From contig CM055754.1 of the NCBI GenBank assembly GCA_029465975.1, positions 559,421 to 623,420 on the forward strand: DNA of 64,000 nucleotides. The letters are read 5' to 3'. A model generated the notes under the pieces. It was not told the origin of the DNA. It made no database searches and worked only from the letters and a program-made list of their open reading frames with translations. The position numbers and the translations under genes were made by a program. The stretch is from Dallia pectoralis. Taxonomy: Eukaryota > Chordata > Actinopteri > Esociformes > Umbridae. Of this stretch, positions 42,009 to 53,959 are shown in pieces (the first letter of the stretch is position 1; each line of letters starts with the position of its first letter).

Positions 42009-45000
42009 GTACCTACTGACTGTGGTCCTGGTCAGTAGTGGTGAGTACCTACTGACTGTGGTCCTGGTCAGTAGTGGTGAGTACCTACTGACTGTGGTCC
42101 CGGTCAGTAGTGGTGAGTACCTACTGACTGTGGTCCTGGTCAGTAGTGGTGAGTACCTACTGACAGTGGTCCTGGTCAGTAGTGGTGAGTACCTACTGAC
42201 TGTGGTCCTGGTCAGTAGTGGTGAGTACCTACTGACTGTGGTCCTGGTCAGTAGTGGTGAGTACCTACTGACTGTGGTCCTGGTCAGTAGTGGTGAGTAC
42301 CTACTGACAGTTGTCCTGGTCAGCTGTGGCGAGTACCTACTGACAGTGGTCCTGGTCAGCTGTGGTGAGTACCTACTGACAGTGGTCCTGGTCAGTAGTG
42401 GTGAGTACCTACTGACAGTGGTCCTGGTCAGCTGTGGTGAGTACCTACTGACAGTGGTCCTGGTCAGTAGTGGTGAGTACCTACTGACAGTGGTCCTGGT
42501 CAGTAGTGGTGAGTACCTACTGACAGTGGTCCTGGTCAACAGTGGTGAGTACCTACTGATAGTGGTCCTGGTCAGCTGTGGTGAGTACCTACTGACTGTG
42601 GTCCTGGTCAGTAGTGGTGAGTACCTACTGACAGTGGTCCTGGTCAGTAGTGGTGAGTACCTACTGACTGTGGTCCCGGTCAGTAGTGGTGAGTACTTAC
42701 TGACTGTGGTCCTGGTCAGTAGTGGTGAGTACCTACTGACTGTGGTCCTGGTCAGTAGTGGTGAGTACCTACTGACTGTGGTCCTGGTCAGTAGTGGTGA
42801 GTACCTACTGACAGTGGTCCTGGTCAGTAGTGGTGAGTACCTACTGACAGTGGTCCTGGTCAGTAGTGGTGAGTACCTACTGACTGTGGTCCTGGTCAGT
42901 AGTGGTGAGTACCTACTGACTGTGGTCCTGGTCAGTAGTGGTGAGTACCTACTGACTGTGGTCCTGGTCAGTAGTGGTGAGTACCTACTGACAGTTGTCC
43001 TGGTCAGCTGTGGTGAGTACCTACTGACAGTGGTCCTGGTCAGCTGTGGTGAGTACCTACTGACAGTGGTCCTGGTCAGTAGTGGTGAGTACCTACTGAC
43101 AGTGGTCCTGGTCAGCTGTGGTGAGTACCTACTGACAGTGGTCCTGGTCAGTAGTGGTGAGTACCTACTGACAGTGGTCCTGGTCAGTAGTGGTGAGTAC
43201 CTACTGACAGTGGTCCTGGTCAACAGTGGTGAGTACCTACTGATAGTGGTCCTGGTCAGCTGTGGTGAGTACCTACTGACTGTGGTCCTGGTCAGTAGTG
43301 GTGAGTACCTACTGACAGTGGTCCTGGTCAGTAGTGGTGAGTACCTACTGACTGTGGTCCCGGTCAGTAGTGGTGAGTACTTACTGACTGTGGTCCTGGT
43401 CAGTAGTGGTGAGTACCTACTGACAGTGGTCCTGGTCAACAGTGGTGAGTACCTACTGACAGTGGTCCCGGTCAGTAGTGGTGAGTACCTACTGACAGTG
43501 ATCCTGGTCAGTAGTGGTGAGTACCTACTGACTGTGGTCCTGGTCAGTAGTGGTGAGTACCTACTGACTGTGGTCCTGGTCAGTAGTGGTGAGTACCTAC
43601 TGACTGTGGTCCTGGTCAACAGTGGTGAGTACCTACTGACTGTGGTCCTGGTCAGTAGTGGTGAGTACCTACTGACAGTGGTCCTGGTCAGTAGTGGTGA
43701 GTACCTACTGACAGTGGTCCTGGTCAACAGTGGTGAGTACCTACTGACTGTGGTCCTGGTCAGTAGTGGTGAGTACCTACTGACAGTGGTCCTGGTCAGT
43801 AGTGGTGAGTACCTACTGACAGTGGTCCTGGTCAGTAGTGGTGAGTACCTACTGACTGTGGTCCTGGTCAGTAGTGGTGAGTACCTACTGACAGTGGTCC
43901 TGGTAAGCTGTGGTGAGTACCTACTGACAGTGGTCCTGGTCAGCTGTGGTGAGTACCTACTGACAGTGGTCCTGGTCAGTAGTGCTGAGTACCTACTGAC
44001 AGTGGTCCTGGTCAGCTGTGGTGAGTACCTACTGACAGTGGTCCTGGTCAGAAGTGGTGAGTACCTACTGATAGTGGTCCTGGTCAGCTGTGGTGAGTAC
44101 CTACTGACTGTGGTCCTGGTCAGTAGTGGTGAGTACCTACTGACAGTGGTCCTGGTCAGCTGTGGTGAGTACCTACTGACAGTGGTCCTGGTCAGTAGTG
44201 GTGAGTACCTACTGACAGCGGTCCTGGTCAGTAGTGGTGAGTACCTACTGACAGTGGTCCTGGTCAGTAGTGGTGAGTACCTACTGACAGTGGTCCTGGT
44301 CAACAGTGGTGAGTACCTACAGACAGTGGTCCTGGTCAACAGTGGTGAGTACCTACAGACAGCGGTCCTGGTCAGTAGTGGTGAGTACCTACTGACAGCG
44401 GTCCTGGTCAGTAGTGGTGAGTACCTACTGACAGTGGTCCTGGTCAACAGTGGTGAGTACCTACAGACAGTGGTCCTGGTCAACAGTGGTGAGTACCTAC
44501 TGACTGTGGTCCTGGTCAGCAGTGGTGAGTACCTACTGACTGTGGTCCTGGTCAGCAGTGGTGAGTACCTACTGACTGTGGTCCTGGTCAGCAGTGGTGA
44601 GTACCTACTGACTGTGGTCCTGGTCAGTAGTGGTGAGTACCTACTGACTGTGGTCCTGGTCAGTAGTGGTGAGTACCTACTGACAGTGGTCCTGGTCAGT
44701 AGTGGTGAGTACCTACTGACAGTGGTCCAGGTCAGTAGTGGTGAGTACCTACTGACAGTGGTCCTGGTCAGTAGTGGTGAGTACCTACTGACAGTGGTCC
44801 TGGTCAGCAGTGGTGAGTACCTACTGACTGTGGTCCTGGTCAGTAGTGGTGAGTACCTACTGACTGTGGTCCTGGTCAGTAGTGGTGAGTACCTACTGAC
44901 AGTGGTCCTGGTCAGCTGTGGTGAGTACCTACTGACTGTGGTCCTGGTCAGCAGTGGTGAGTACCTACAGACAGTGGTCCTGGTCAGTAGTGGTGAGTAC

Positions 45001-48000
45001 CTACTGACTGTGGTCCTGGTCAGTAGTGGTGAGTACCTACTGACTGTGGTCCTGGTCAGTAGTGGTGAGTACCTACTGACTGTGGTCCTGGTCAGTAGTG
45101 GTGAGTACCTACTGACAGTGGTCCTGGTCAGTAGTGGTGAGTACCTACTGACTGTGGTCCTGGTCAGTAGTGGTGAGTACCTACTGACTGTGGTCCTGGT
45201 CAGTAGTGGTGAGTACCTACTGACTGTGGTCCTGGTCAGTAGTGGTGAGTACCTACTGACTGTGGTCCTGGTCAGTAGTGGTGAGTACCTACTGACAGTG
45301 GTCCTGGTCAGTAGTGGTGAGTACCTACTGACTGTGGTCCTGGTCAGTAGTGGTGAGTACCTACTGACAGTGGTCCTGGTCAGTAGTGGTGAGTACCTAC
45401 TGACAGTGGTCCTGGTCAGTAGTGGTGAGTACCTACTGACTGTGGTCCTGGTCAGTAGTGGTGAGTACCTACTGACAGTGGTCCTGGTCAGTAGTGGTGA
45501 GTACCTACTGACAGTGGTCCTGGTCAGTAGTGGTGAGTACCTACTGACAGTGGTCCTGGTCAGTAGTGGTGAGTACCTACTGACAGTGGTCCTGGTCAAC
45601 AGTGGTGAGTACCTACTGACTGTGGTCCTGGTCAGTAGTGGTGAGTACCTACTGACTGTGGTCCTGGTCAGTAGTGGTGAGTACCTACTGACTGTGGTCC
45701 TGGTCAGTAGTGGTGAGTACCTACTGACTGTGGTCCTGGTCAGTAGTGGTGAGTACCTACTGACTGTGGTCCTGGTCAGTAGTGGTGAGTACCTACTGAC
45801 AGTGGTCCTGGTCAGTAGTGGTGAGTACCTACTGACTGTGGTCCTGGTCAGTAGTGGTGAGTACCTACTGACAGTGGTCCTGGTCAGTAGTGGTGAGTAC
45901 CTACTGACTGTGGTCCTGGTCAGTAGTGGTGAGTACCTACTGACAGTGGTCCTGGTCAGTAGTGGTGAGTACCTACTGACAGTGGTCCTGGTCAGTAGTG
46001 GTGAGTACCTACTGACAGTGGTCCTGGTCAGTAGTGGTGAGTACCTACAGACAGTGGTCCTGGTCAGCAGTGGTGAGTACCTACTGACAGTGGTCCTGGT
46101 CAGTAGTGGTGAGTACCTACTGACAGTGGTCCTGGTCAGTAGTGGTGAGTACCTACTGACAGTGGTCCTGGTCAGTAGTGGTGAGTACCTACTGACTGTG
46201 GTCCTGGTCAGTAGTGGTGAGTACCTACTGACAGTGGTCCTGGTCAGTAGTGGTGAGTACCTACTGACTGTGGTCCTGGTCAGTAGTGGTGAGTACCTAC
46301 TGACTGTGGTCCTGGTCAGTAGTGGTGAGTACCTACTGACAGTGGTCCTGGTCAGTAGTGGTGAGTACCTACTGACTGTGGTCCTGGTCAGTAGTGGTGA
46401 GTACCTACTGACAGTGGTCCTGGTCAGTAGTGGTGAGTACCTACTGACTGTGGTCCTGGTCAGTAGTGGTGAGTACCTACTGACTGTGGTCCTGGTCAGT
46501 AGTGGTGAGTACCTACTGACTGTGGTCCTGGTCAGTAGTGGTGAGTACCTACTGACAGTGGTCCTGGTCAGTAGTGGTGAGTACCTACTGACAGTGGTCC
46601 TGGTCAGTAGTGGTGAGTACCTACTGACTGTGGTCCTGGTCAGTAGTGGTGAGTACCTACTGACTGTGGTCCTGGTCAGTAGTGGTGAGTACCTACTGAC
46701 TGTGGTCCTGGTCAGTAGTGGTGAGTACCTACTGACTGTGGTCCTGGTCAGTAGTGGTGAGTACCTACTGACAGTGGTCCTGGTCAGTAGTGGTGAGTAC
46801 CTACTGACAGTGGTCCTGGTCAGTAGTGGTGAGTACCTACAGACAGTGGTCCTGGTCAGCAGTGGTGAGTACCTACTGACAGTGGTCCTGGTCAGTAGTG
46901 GTGAGTACCTACTGACAGTGGTCCTGGTCAGTAGTGGTGAGTACCTACTGACAGTGGTCCTGGTCAGTAGTGGTGAGTACCTACTGACAGTGGTCCTGGT
47001 CAGTAGTGGTGAGTACCTACTGACAGTGGTCCTGGTCAACAGTGGTGAGTACCTACTGACTGTGGTCCTGGTCAGTAGTGGTGAGTACCTACTGACTGTG
47101 GTCCTGGTCAGTAGTGGTGAGTACCTACTGACTGTGGTCCTGGTCAGTAGTGGTGAGTACCTACTGACTGTGGTCCTGGTCAGTAGTGGTGAGTACCTAC
47201 TGACTGTGGTCCTGGTCAGTAGTGGTGAGTACCTACTGACAGTGGTCCTGGTCAGTAGTGGTGAGTACCTACTGACTGTGGTCCTGGTCAGTAGTGGTGA
47301 GTACCTACTGACAGTGGTCCTGGTCAGTAGTGGTGAGTACCTACTGACTGTGGTCCTGGTCAGTAGTGGTGAGTACCTACTGACAGTGGTCCTGGTCAGT
47401 AGTGGTGAGTACCTACTGACAGTGGTCCTGGTCAGTAGTGGTGAGTACCTACTGACAGTGGTCCTGGTCAGTAGTGGTGAGTACCTACAGACAGTGGTCC
47501 TGGTCAGCAGTGGTGAGTACCTACTGACAGTGGTCCTGGTCAGTAGTGGTGAGTACCTACTGACAGTGGTCCTGGTCAGCAGTGGTGAGTACCTACTGAC
47601 AGTGGTCCTGGTCAGTAGTGGTGAGTACCTACTGACTGTGGTCCTGGTCAGTAGTGGTGAGTACCTACTGACAGTGGTCCTGGTCAGTAGTGGTGAGTAC
47701 CTACTGACAGTGGTCCTGGTCAGTAGTGGTGAGTACCTACTGACTGTGGTCCTGGTCAGTAGTGGTGAGTACCTACTGACTGTGGTCCTGGTCAGTAGTG
47801 GTGAGTACCTACTGACAGTGGTCCTGGTCAGTAGTGGTGAGTACCTACTGACTGTGGTCCTGGTCAGTAGTGGTGAGTACCTACTGACAGTGGTCCTGGT
47901 CAGTAGTGGTGAGTACCTACTGACAGTGGTCCTGGTCAGTAGTGGTGAGTACGTACTGACTGTGGTCCTGGTCAGTAGTGGTGAGTACCTACTGACTGTG

Positions 48001-48429
48001 GTCCTGGTCAGTAGTGGTGAGTACCTACTGACTGTGGTCCTGGTCAGTAGTGGTGAGTACCTACTGACTGTGGTCCTGGTCAGTAGTGGTGAGTACCTAC
48101 TGACTGTGGTCCTGGTCAGTAGTGGTGAGTACCTACTGACAGTGGTCCTGGTCAGCAGTGGTGAGTACCTACTGACTGTGGTCCTGGTCAGCAGTGTTGA
48201 GTACCTACTGACTGTGGTCCTGGTCAGTAGTGGTGAGTACCTACTGACTGTGGTCCTGGTCAGTAGTGGTGAGTACCTACTGACAGTGGTCCTGGTCAGC
48301 AGTGGTGAGTACCTACTGACTGTGGTCCTGGTCAGCAGTGTTGAGTACCTACTGACAGTGGTCCTGGTCAGTAGTGGTGAGTACCTACTGACAGTGGTCC
48401 TGGTCAGCAGTGTTGAGTACCTACTGACA
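42009..48429. repeat. 36-bp minisatellite, about 178 copies, with higher-order structure
   Basis: The unit is CTACTGACTGTGGTCCTGGT then CAGTAGTGGTGAGTAC. Common variants are GACAG for GACTG, CAACAGTGG, CAGCTGTGG and ACCTACAGACAG. Blocks recur at 684 bp (19 units, e.g. 42537 and 43221) and at 1440 bp (40 units, e.g. 45591 and 47031). The unit encodes a dodecapeptide on each strand (LVSSGEYLLTVV on +, TRTTVSRYSPLL on -). Neither long frame begins with ATG. Confidence 0.97.
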
Positions 48430-48853
48430 GAAGTCTGAGGAAGGACAAACTACTACTGGAGCAAGATGATGGACACAGAATCATTGATGGTGAGATCAAC
48501 ATCTTCTTGTTAGAAACATCAGAAAATGATAATGATTTTTACAGAAAACGTAGAAATAATTGACAGGTGTTTGCTGTAATATGTGTTGTTAGATTACAAA
48601 ACATTACAACCCATTATACACCTGCAGAGTGGAAACCATTTGTGCCACACATTTTAAACAAGCAGTTTCTCTCTCTGTCCAAAGTGCCTGTCTTTGTAAA
48701 AGGGCTGCAGATGGAACAGAACAAGATCTTCTATGTGAAATGACTGTATTTGTGTTGTATTGATGGGCTTCAGGTATAACAGTGTGTTGGATATAAAGCC
48801 CATTGGGCTCAAGGCTCCTGGGAACATGGTTGTGGCTACTGACATGGCTACCC
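48430..48853. other. Unique spacer after the 36-bp array
   Basis: About 420 bp with no recognised feature. Confidence 0.5.
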
Positions 48854-48934
48854 CTCTGTCAGACACGCCCCTCTGTCAGCCACGCCCCTCTGTCAGACAC
48901 GCCCATCTGTCAGACACGCCCCTCTGTCAGCCAA
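48854..48934. repeat. 17-bp repeat, 5 copies
   Basis: The unit is CTCTGTCAGACACGCCC, with CAGCCACG variants. Confidence 0.92.
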
Positions 48935-50032
48935 GCCAATAATTGATCTCCAACACTGTGTCCTCTACGAAATGTCCTCTGTGCTTCATGGAGAGATTAT
49001 TTTGGACAAATCCTAGAGATATATTTGTGTTTAGAGGTATTTTGGTTTCTGTTTTTCGAGTCGACAAGTGATTCGTTTTTGATGAATCCACATTGCGTTT
49101 TAATATTGTCAAAACAAAGTCTTGGAGATATTCTGTTTCTCTGCAGTTTCCACAGCTTCCCCTCATTAGGACCTGTTTTCACACCTGGAGCACTTTTCTG
49201 CCTGTGTGAAATCAGAATCAATCCCCTGGTAGTAACCAATGAGAGAGAAGTGTGCTCTAATTGAGTTAATTAAAAGCTGGAGGGCATCACACAACACTAC
49301 ATGTCACATTTACATGTTAGGGTCGTTATAATTAACACACTTTCTAAAATGTCTGGTAGGCATCCTCTACCTGGGATGTAGGAGATGTTTGAATATTCAT
49401 TAGGTATTGTTATTCATGTTGTCATGATGTCTACAAATAGCCTGAACATCACAGTTTACTCCCAACTCGGTCATTCAGCCACTAAACAGAGAAATATCAA
49501 TGAAACTGAGCAAATGTTGGTTACACGTCTAATTGGAAGCAAGTCATTTGATTTATGTGATCTTTCCAGATATCAGGAACAATCTGCTGTTTTAAAGAAA
49601 ATGTGAAGCATAAACAGATTAATACATCAAATAATGATGTATAACAATATAATTTCTGTAGTCATTTTTAGAGATTGTCAAAGTACCTAGTAGATCAGTT
49701 GAAAGAACTGAGCTTCTCCCAATAAATGACATATGCTGGACTATTTCAGAATATATAAAACTACAAAGAGGTTAATAACAAGAATAACTTGAAAAACAAG
49801 TCAGCTGTTGTGTTCTAGTAATGTTCATTTATTGTAATACCACACTCATGATAGTTTATTGTTAAATATTGACATGAAATAATGTCAATATTTAACATTT
49901 TTCAAACAGTTGATACATATTTGGCGTATAATGAAATGGACTTGTACATTTCCTGTCAGACGTTTAGCAGATCTCTGCACCTGGTGTTTCTGGCATCACC
50001 GGGTCAGACTCAGTACCGGGGACAGGAAACAA
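48935..50032. other. Unique spacer, 1.1 kb
   Basis: AT-rich. Holds a perfect 15-bp hairpin at 49861-49896. Small frames on both strands are not convincing. Confidence 0.5.
49861..49896. other. Perfect 15-bp inverted repeat with a 6-bp loop
   Basis: GTTAAATATTGACAT, loop GAAATA, then ATGTCAATATTTAAC. The arms match at all 15 positions. It is AT-rich, so it could be a cruciform or a chance palindrome. Confidence 0.85.
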
Positions 50033-50601
50033 CTAGAGTGATCTGGGTTGGACATGGAGGACTGATATGAGACCCACAACATGAGATGGAGAAACACAAA
50101 CATCTAGAGTGATCTGGGTTGGACATGGAGGACTGATATGAGACCCACAACATGAGATGGAGAAACACAAACATCTAGAGTGATCTGGGTTGGACATGGA
50201 GGACTGATATGAGACCCACAACATGAGATGGAGAAACACAAACATCTAGAGTGATCTGGGTTGGACATGGAGGACTGATATGAGACCCACAACATGAGAT
50301 GGAGAAACACAAACATCTAGAGTGATCTGGGTTGGACATGGAGGACTGATATGAGACCCACAACATGAGATGGAGAAACACAAACATCTAGAGTGATCTG
50401 GGTTGGACATGGAGGACTGATATGAGACCCACAACATGAGATGGAGAAACACAAACATCTAGAGTGATCTGGGTTGGACATGGAGGACTGATATGAGACC
50501 CACAACATGAGATGGAGAAACACAAACATCTAGAGTGATCTGGGTTGGACATGGAGGACTGATATGAGACCCACAACATGAGATGGAGAAACACAAACAT
50601 C
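50033..50601. repeat. 71-bp minisatellite, 8 copies
   Basis: The unit contains GATCTGGGTTGGACATGGAG and ACCCACAACATGAGATGGAG. Copies look identical, implying very recent amplification. A 70-codon minus-strand frame repeats in each copy because 71 bp shifts frame by one base per unit. Confidence 0.96.
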
Positions 50602-50693
50602 TTATCTAAATCTCTATGTTCTGTCCTTTCCAGCACTCACTTGCACTTACCTGGCCGCTGTTTGGAGACAGTCCACATATCACCATGTGAGGA

Positions 50694-50762
50694 TGGTTGG
50701 CATTGTGCCCTGGTTGGCATTGTGCCCTGGTTGGCATTGTGCCCTCGTTGGCATTGTGCCAT
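50694..50762. repeat. 17-bp repeat, 4 copies
   Basis: The unit is TTGGCATTGTGCCCTGG. GGCATTGTGCC has short internal symmetry. Confidence 0.9.
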
Positions 50763-50874
50763 TGGGAACAGCATTGCTCTATACGTTTGGCGTAGCAGGA
50801 AACCTTGAGCATTTGACCACTGACCAAAAGAGACCTGGATTAAAACACCTACCCCCCTGCAAGGCAGTGTACAG

Positions 50875-50972
50875 TGTAAATGATACTGTACTAATCTGTC
50901 TATTATCTGGTAAAATAAAGGTGCTGTAAATGATACTGTACTAATCTATTATCTGGTTAAATAAAGGGTGAA
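50875..50972. repeat. Two tandem copies of a retroposon-like tail
   Basis: TGTAAATGATACTGTACTAA recurs 51 bp apart, each followed by ATCTGGTAAAATAAAGG or ATCTGGTTAAATAAAGG. The TGGTTAAATAAAGG end is typical of LINE/SINE tails in fish. Confidence 0.6.
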
Positions 50973-51106
50973 ACATTGTAAAAAAGAAAGTGAGTAAGAC
51001 ATAGAATTATAAGCATTACATATATATAATGTCCTTATATAATGTCCTTATTCCATAATTGTTTGTTTGAATCAAATATTCATGTTATAAATATATCAAA
51101 ACAATG

Positions 51107-51243
51107 TATTTTTTATTTAACCAGGTAGGCCGATCGAGAACATATTCTCATTTGCAATGGCGACCTGGTCAGAAGCTGGGGATTGAACCCAGGACATCAT
51201 ACATACCAACATGCACTCTACCACTGAGATACCAACTCTCTTA
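51107..51243 (-). mobile_element. tRNA-derived SINE
   Basis: On the minus strand an A-box-like GGTATCTCAGTGGTAGAG (51216-51233) and a B-box GGGTTCAATCC (51180-51190) have the spacing of a tRNA-derived pol III promoter. The body continues with CATTGCAAATGAGAATATG and ends CCTACCTGGTTAAATAAA, a tail shared with fish LINEs that would mobilise it. About 137 bp. It does not fold as a functional tRNA (no acceptor stem seen). Confidence 0.75.
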
Positions 51244-51784
51244 ATAGTAATTTAATAATAAAAAAAACTAAAGGAAAAGGAATATTTGCGATAACACAGT
51301 TTTTCCTGTTTCTGATGTAAAACATATATGGTTGGATTAGCTCATTCCTAATGAATGTGCTCTGTAGATGAATAATAGATTAGTTCCTTTGAGACATTTG
51401 CTCAGTCTAGCCATGTTATTTAGAGAATTCACCATCGTATCAGGCACAAGCATACTTCCTTTGGTGTGGTTTCAGAAGGTATTTTCTACAGCGGGCAGTG
51501 ATCACAGCTTGTCTTGGCATAGCTTAATGCCATGCAATGCAGAGTTATCTGATAGTTTTTATCGCTAGACCAATTTGATAGCAGGCTTTATATTTGAGAT
51601 AAATCTGTATCAGTCTAAAAGGCAGTTGCACTGTGTTTTCCTCCAGCTCTGTTAGGAGCCAGTTCCACAATGTGTTCTTAGTCAAATTTAGTGTTGGTCT
51701 GTTTGATGTTGGATAAATGCATATTTATGAAAATGTAAAAGAGAACACGGACTCAGTCGACTTCATGTGGAGCATCAAGCAGTA
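51244..51784. other. Unique spacer
   Basis: About 540 bp with no recognised feature. Confidence 0.5.
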
Positions 51785-53308
51785 TATGAATATGATAGAA
51801 GGGAAATGTGAGGATAATACACACTTAAATATGATAGAAGGGAAATGTGAGTATAATACACACTTAAATATGACATAAGAGAAATGTGAGGATAATACAC
51901 ACTTAAATATGATATAAGAGAAATGTGAGGATAATACACACTTAAATATGATATAAGAGAAATGTGAGGATAATACACACTTAAATATGATATAAGGGAA
52001 ATGTTAGGGATAATACACACTTAAATATGATAGAAGGGAAATGTGAGGATAATACACACTTAAATATGATAGAAGGGAAATGTGAGGATAATACACACTT
52101 AAATATGATATATGAGAAATGTGAGGATAATACACACTTAAATATGATATAAGAGAAATGTGAGGATAATACACACTTAAATATGATATAAGGGAAATGT
52201 GAGGATAATACACACTTAAATATGATATAAGAGAAATGTGAGGATAATACAGACTTAAATATGATATAAGAGAAATGTGAGGATAATACACACTTAAATA
52301 TGATATAAGAGAAATGTGAGGATAATACACACTTAAATATGATATAAGGGAAATGTGAGGATAATACACACTTAAATATGATATAAGGGAAATGTGAGGA
52401 TAATACAGACTTAAATATGATATAAGAGAAATGTGAGGATAATACAGACTTAAATATGATATAAGAGAAATGTGAGGATAATACACACTTAAATATGATA
52501 GAAGGGAAATGTGAGGATAATACAGACTTAAATATGATATAAGAGAAATGTGAGGATAATACACACTTAAATATGATAGAAGAGAAATGTGAGGATAATA
52601 CAGACTTAAATATGATAGAAGAGAAATGTGAGGATAATACACACTTAAATATGATAGAAGGGAAATGTGAGGATAATACACACTTAAATATGATATAAGA
52701 GAAATGTGAGGATAATACACACTTAAATATGATATAAGGGAAATGTGAGGATAATACACACTTAAATATGATATAAGAGAAATGTGAGGATAATACACAC
52801 TTAAATATGATATAAGGGAAATGTGAGGATAATACACACTTAAATATGATAGAAGAGAAATGTGAGGATAATACAGACTTAAATATGATATAAGGGAAAT
52901 GTGAGGATAATACACACTTAAATATGATATAAGAGAAATGTGAGGATAATACACACTTAAATATGATATAAGGGAAATGTGAGGATAATACACACTTAAA
53001 TATGATATAAGGGAAATGTGAGGATAATACACACTTAAATATGATATAAGAGAAATGTGAGGATAATACACACTTAAATATGATATAAGGGAAATGTGAG
53101 GATAATAAACACTTAAATATGATATAAGAGAAATGTGAGGATAATACACACTTAAATATGATATAAGGGGAATGTGAGGATAATACACACTTAAATATGA
53201 TATAAGAGAAATGTGAGGATAATACACACTTAAATATGATATAAGGGGAATGTGAGGATAATACACACTTAAATATGATATAAGGGAAATGTGGGGATAA
53301 TACACACT
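51785..53308. repeat. 39-bp AT-rich minisatellite, about 39 copies
   Basis: The unit contains TTAAATATGATATAAGAGAA and ATGTGAGGATAATACACAC. Variants are AGGG/AGAG, GATAGAAG/GATATAAG and CAGAC/CACAC. As a multiple of three without stops on the minus strand it yields two overlapping minus frames over 430 codons. No start context or flanking coding sequence supports them. Confidence 0.96.
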
Positions 53309-53959
53309 TGAACATCTGCTACATTACAATTATTTCCACCTGTGAGGAATAATGACCCCAAGCACTGGAGAGGCTTACTTCTGCTCCACTCTTTCTAAAT
53401 AATATATCCTGAATATTCAAGATAATTAACAAGACGCTTTCGGAACAGTGATTATACTAAACAACTAGTTATTTTAATTGAGAGGCTAAAGCCCCTTCTA
53501 CTAACCAGTAGGAGGAGTAATAAAAAGGTTTACCTTTAAAAGGTGAAGAGACTAATTAATATCCCATTTAATGTAGTTGACTGGGTGGATCGTTATTGGG
53601 TGAACTAATTAATTACATAGTATTTTGTTTAGGATTGGGTGTTGAGTAGTTGTTCTGTTGAGTCGTGTTCGTCATGGTTACTGGTTATATTGGGACTGTT
53701 GGAGTCTCTGTGTGACTGTGTTAATGTCTTCATAACAGTCTGATCAATAGGTCATTAGACTGGGCTTTTAATTCTGTTGTTCAGTCTGGATTATGGGCTT
53801 GTCAGTCTGTCTCTCAGATGTTATAGACACAAATCTATATGCACATTTATACGCACATATGCACACGCATACGTGGAAATAAAGATCAAGCAATTAATTC
53901 AGCAATAAACCCAGATAAATTACAAAGCCAGATTTTACAGAATAATCTATATGGACACA
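53309..53959. other. Unique spacer
   Basis: About 650 bp with no recognised gene or element. Confidence 0.5.

Noticed and set aside
41997..48438. Open frames of 2138 codons (+) and 1680 codons (-)
   Set aside because: Both are pure translations of the 36-bp array, overlap on opposite strands and start at GTG or TTG, not ATG. No flanking unique coding sequence or splice partner was seen.
50033..50601. CRISPR-like regular repeat
   Set aside because: The 71-bp copies abut without unique spacers and the DNA is a vertebrate genome. The same holds for every other array.
51180..51233. Functional tRNA gene
   Set aside because: A and B boxes are present, but no acceptor stem pairs and a retroposon tail follows; a SINE explains it.
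51981..53315. Two minus-strand frames over 430 codons
   Set aside because: The 39-bp unit is a multiple of three without stops. The peptides are the same 13 residues repeated.
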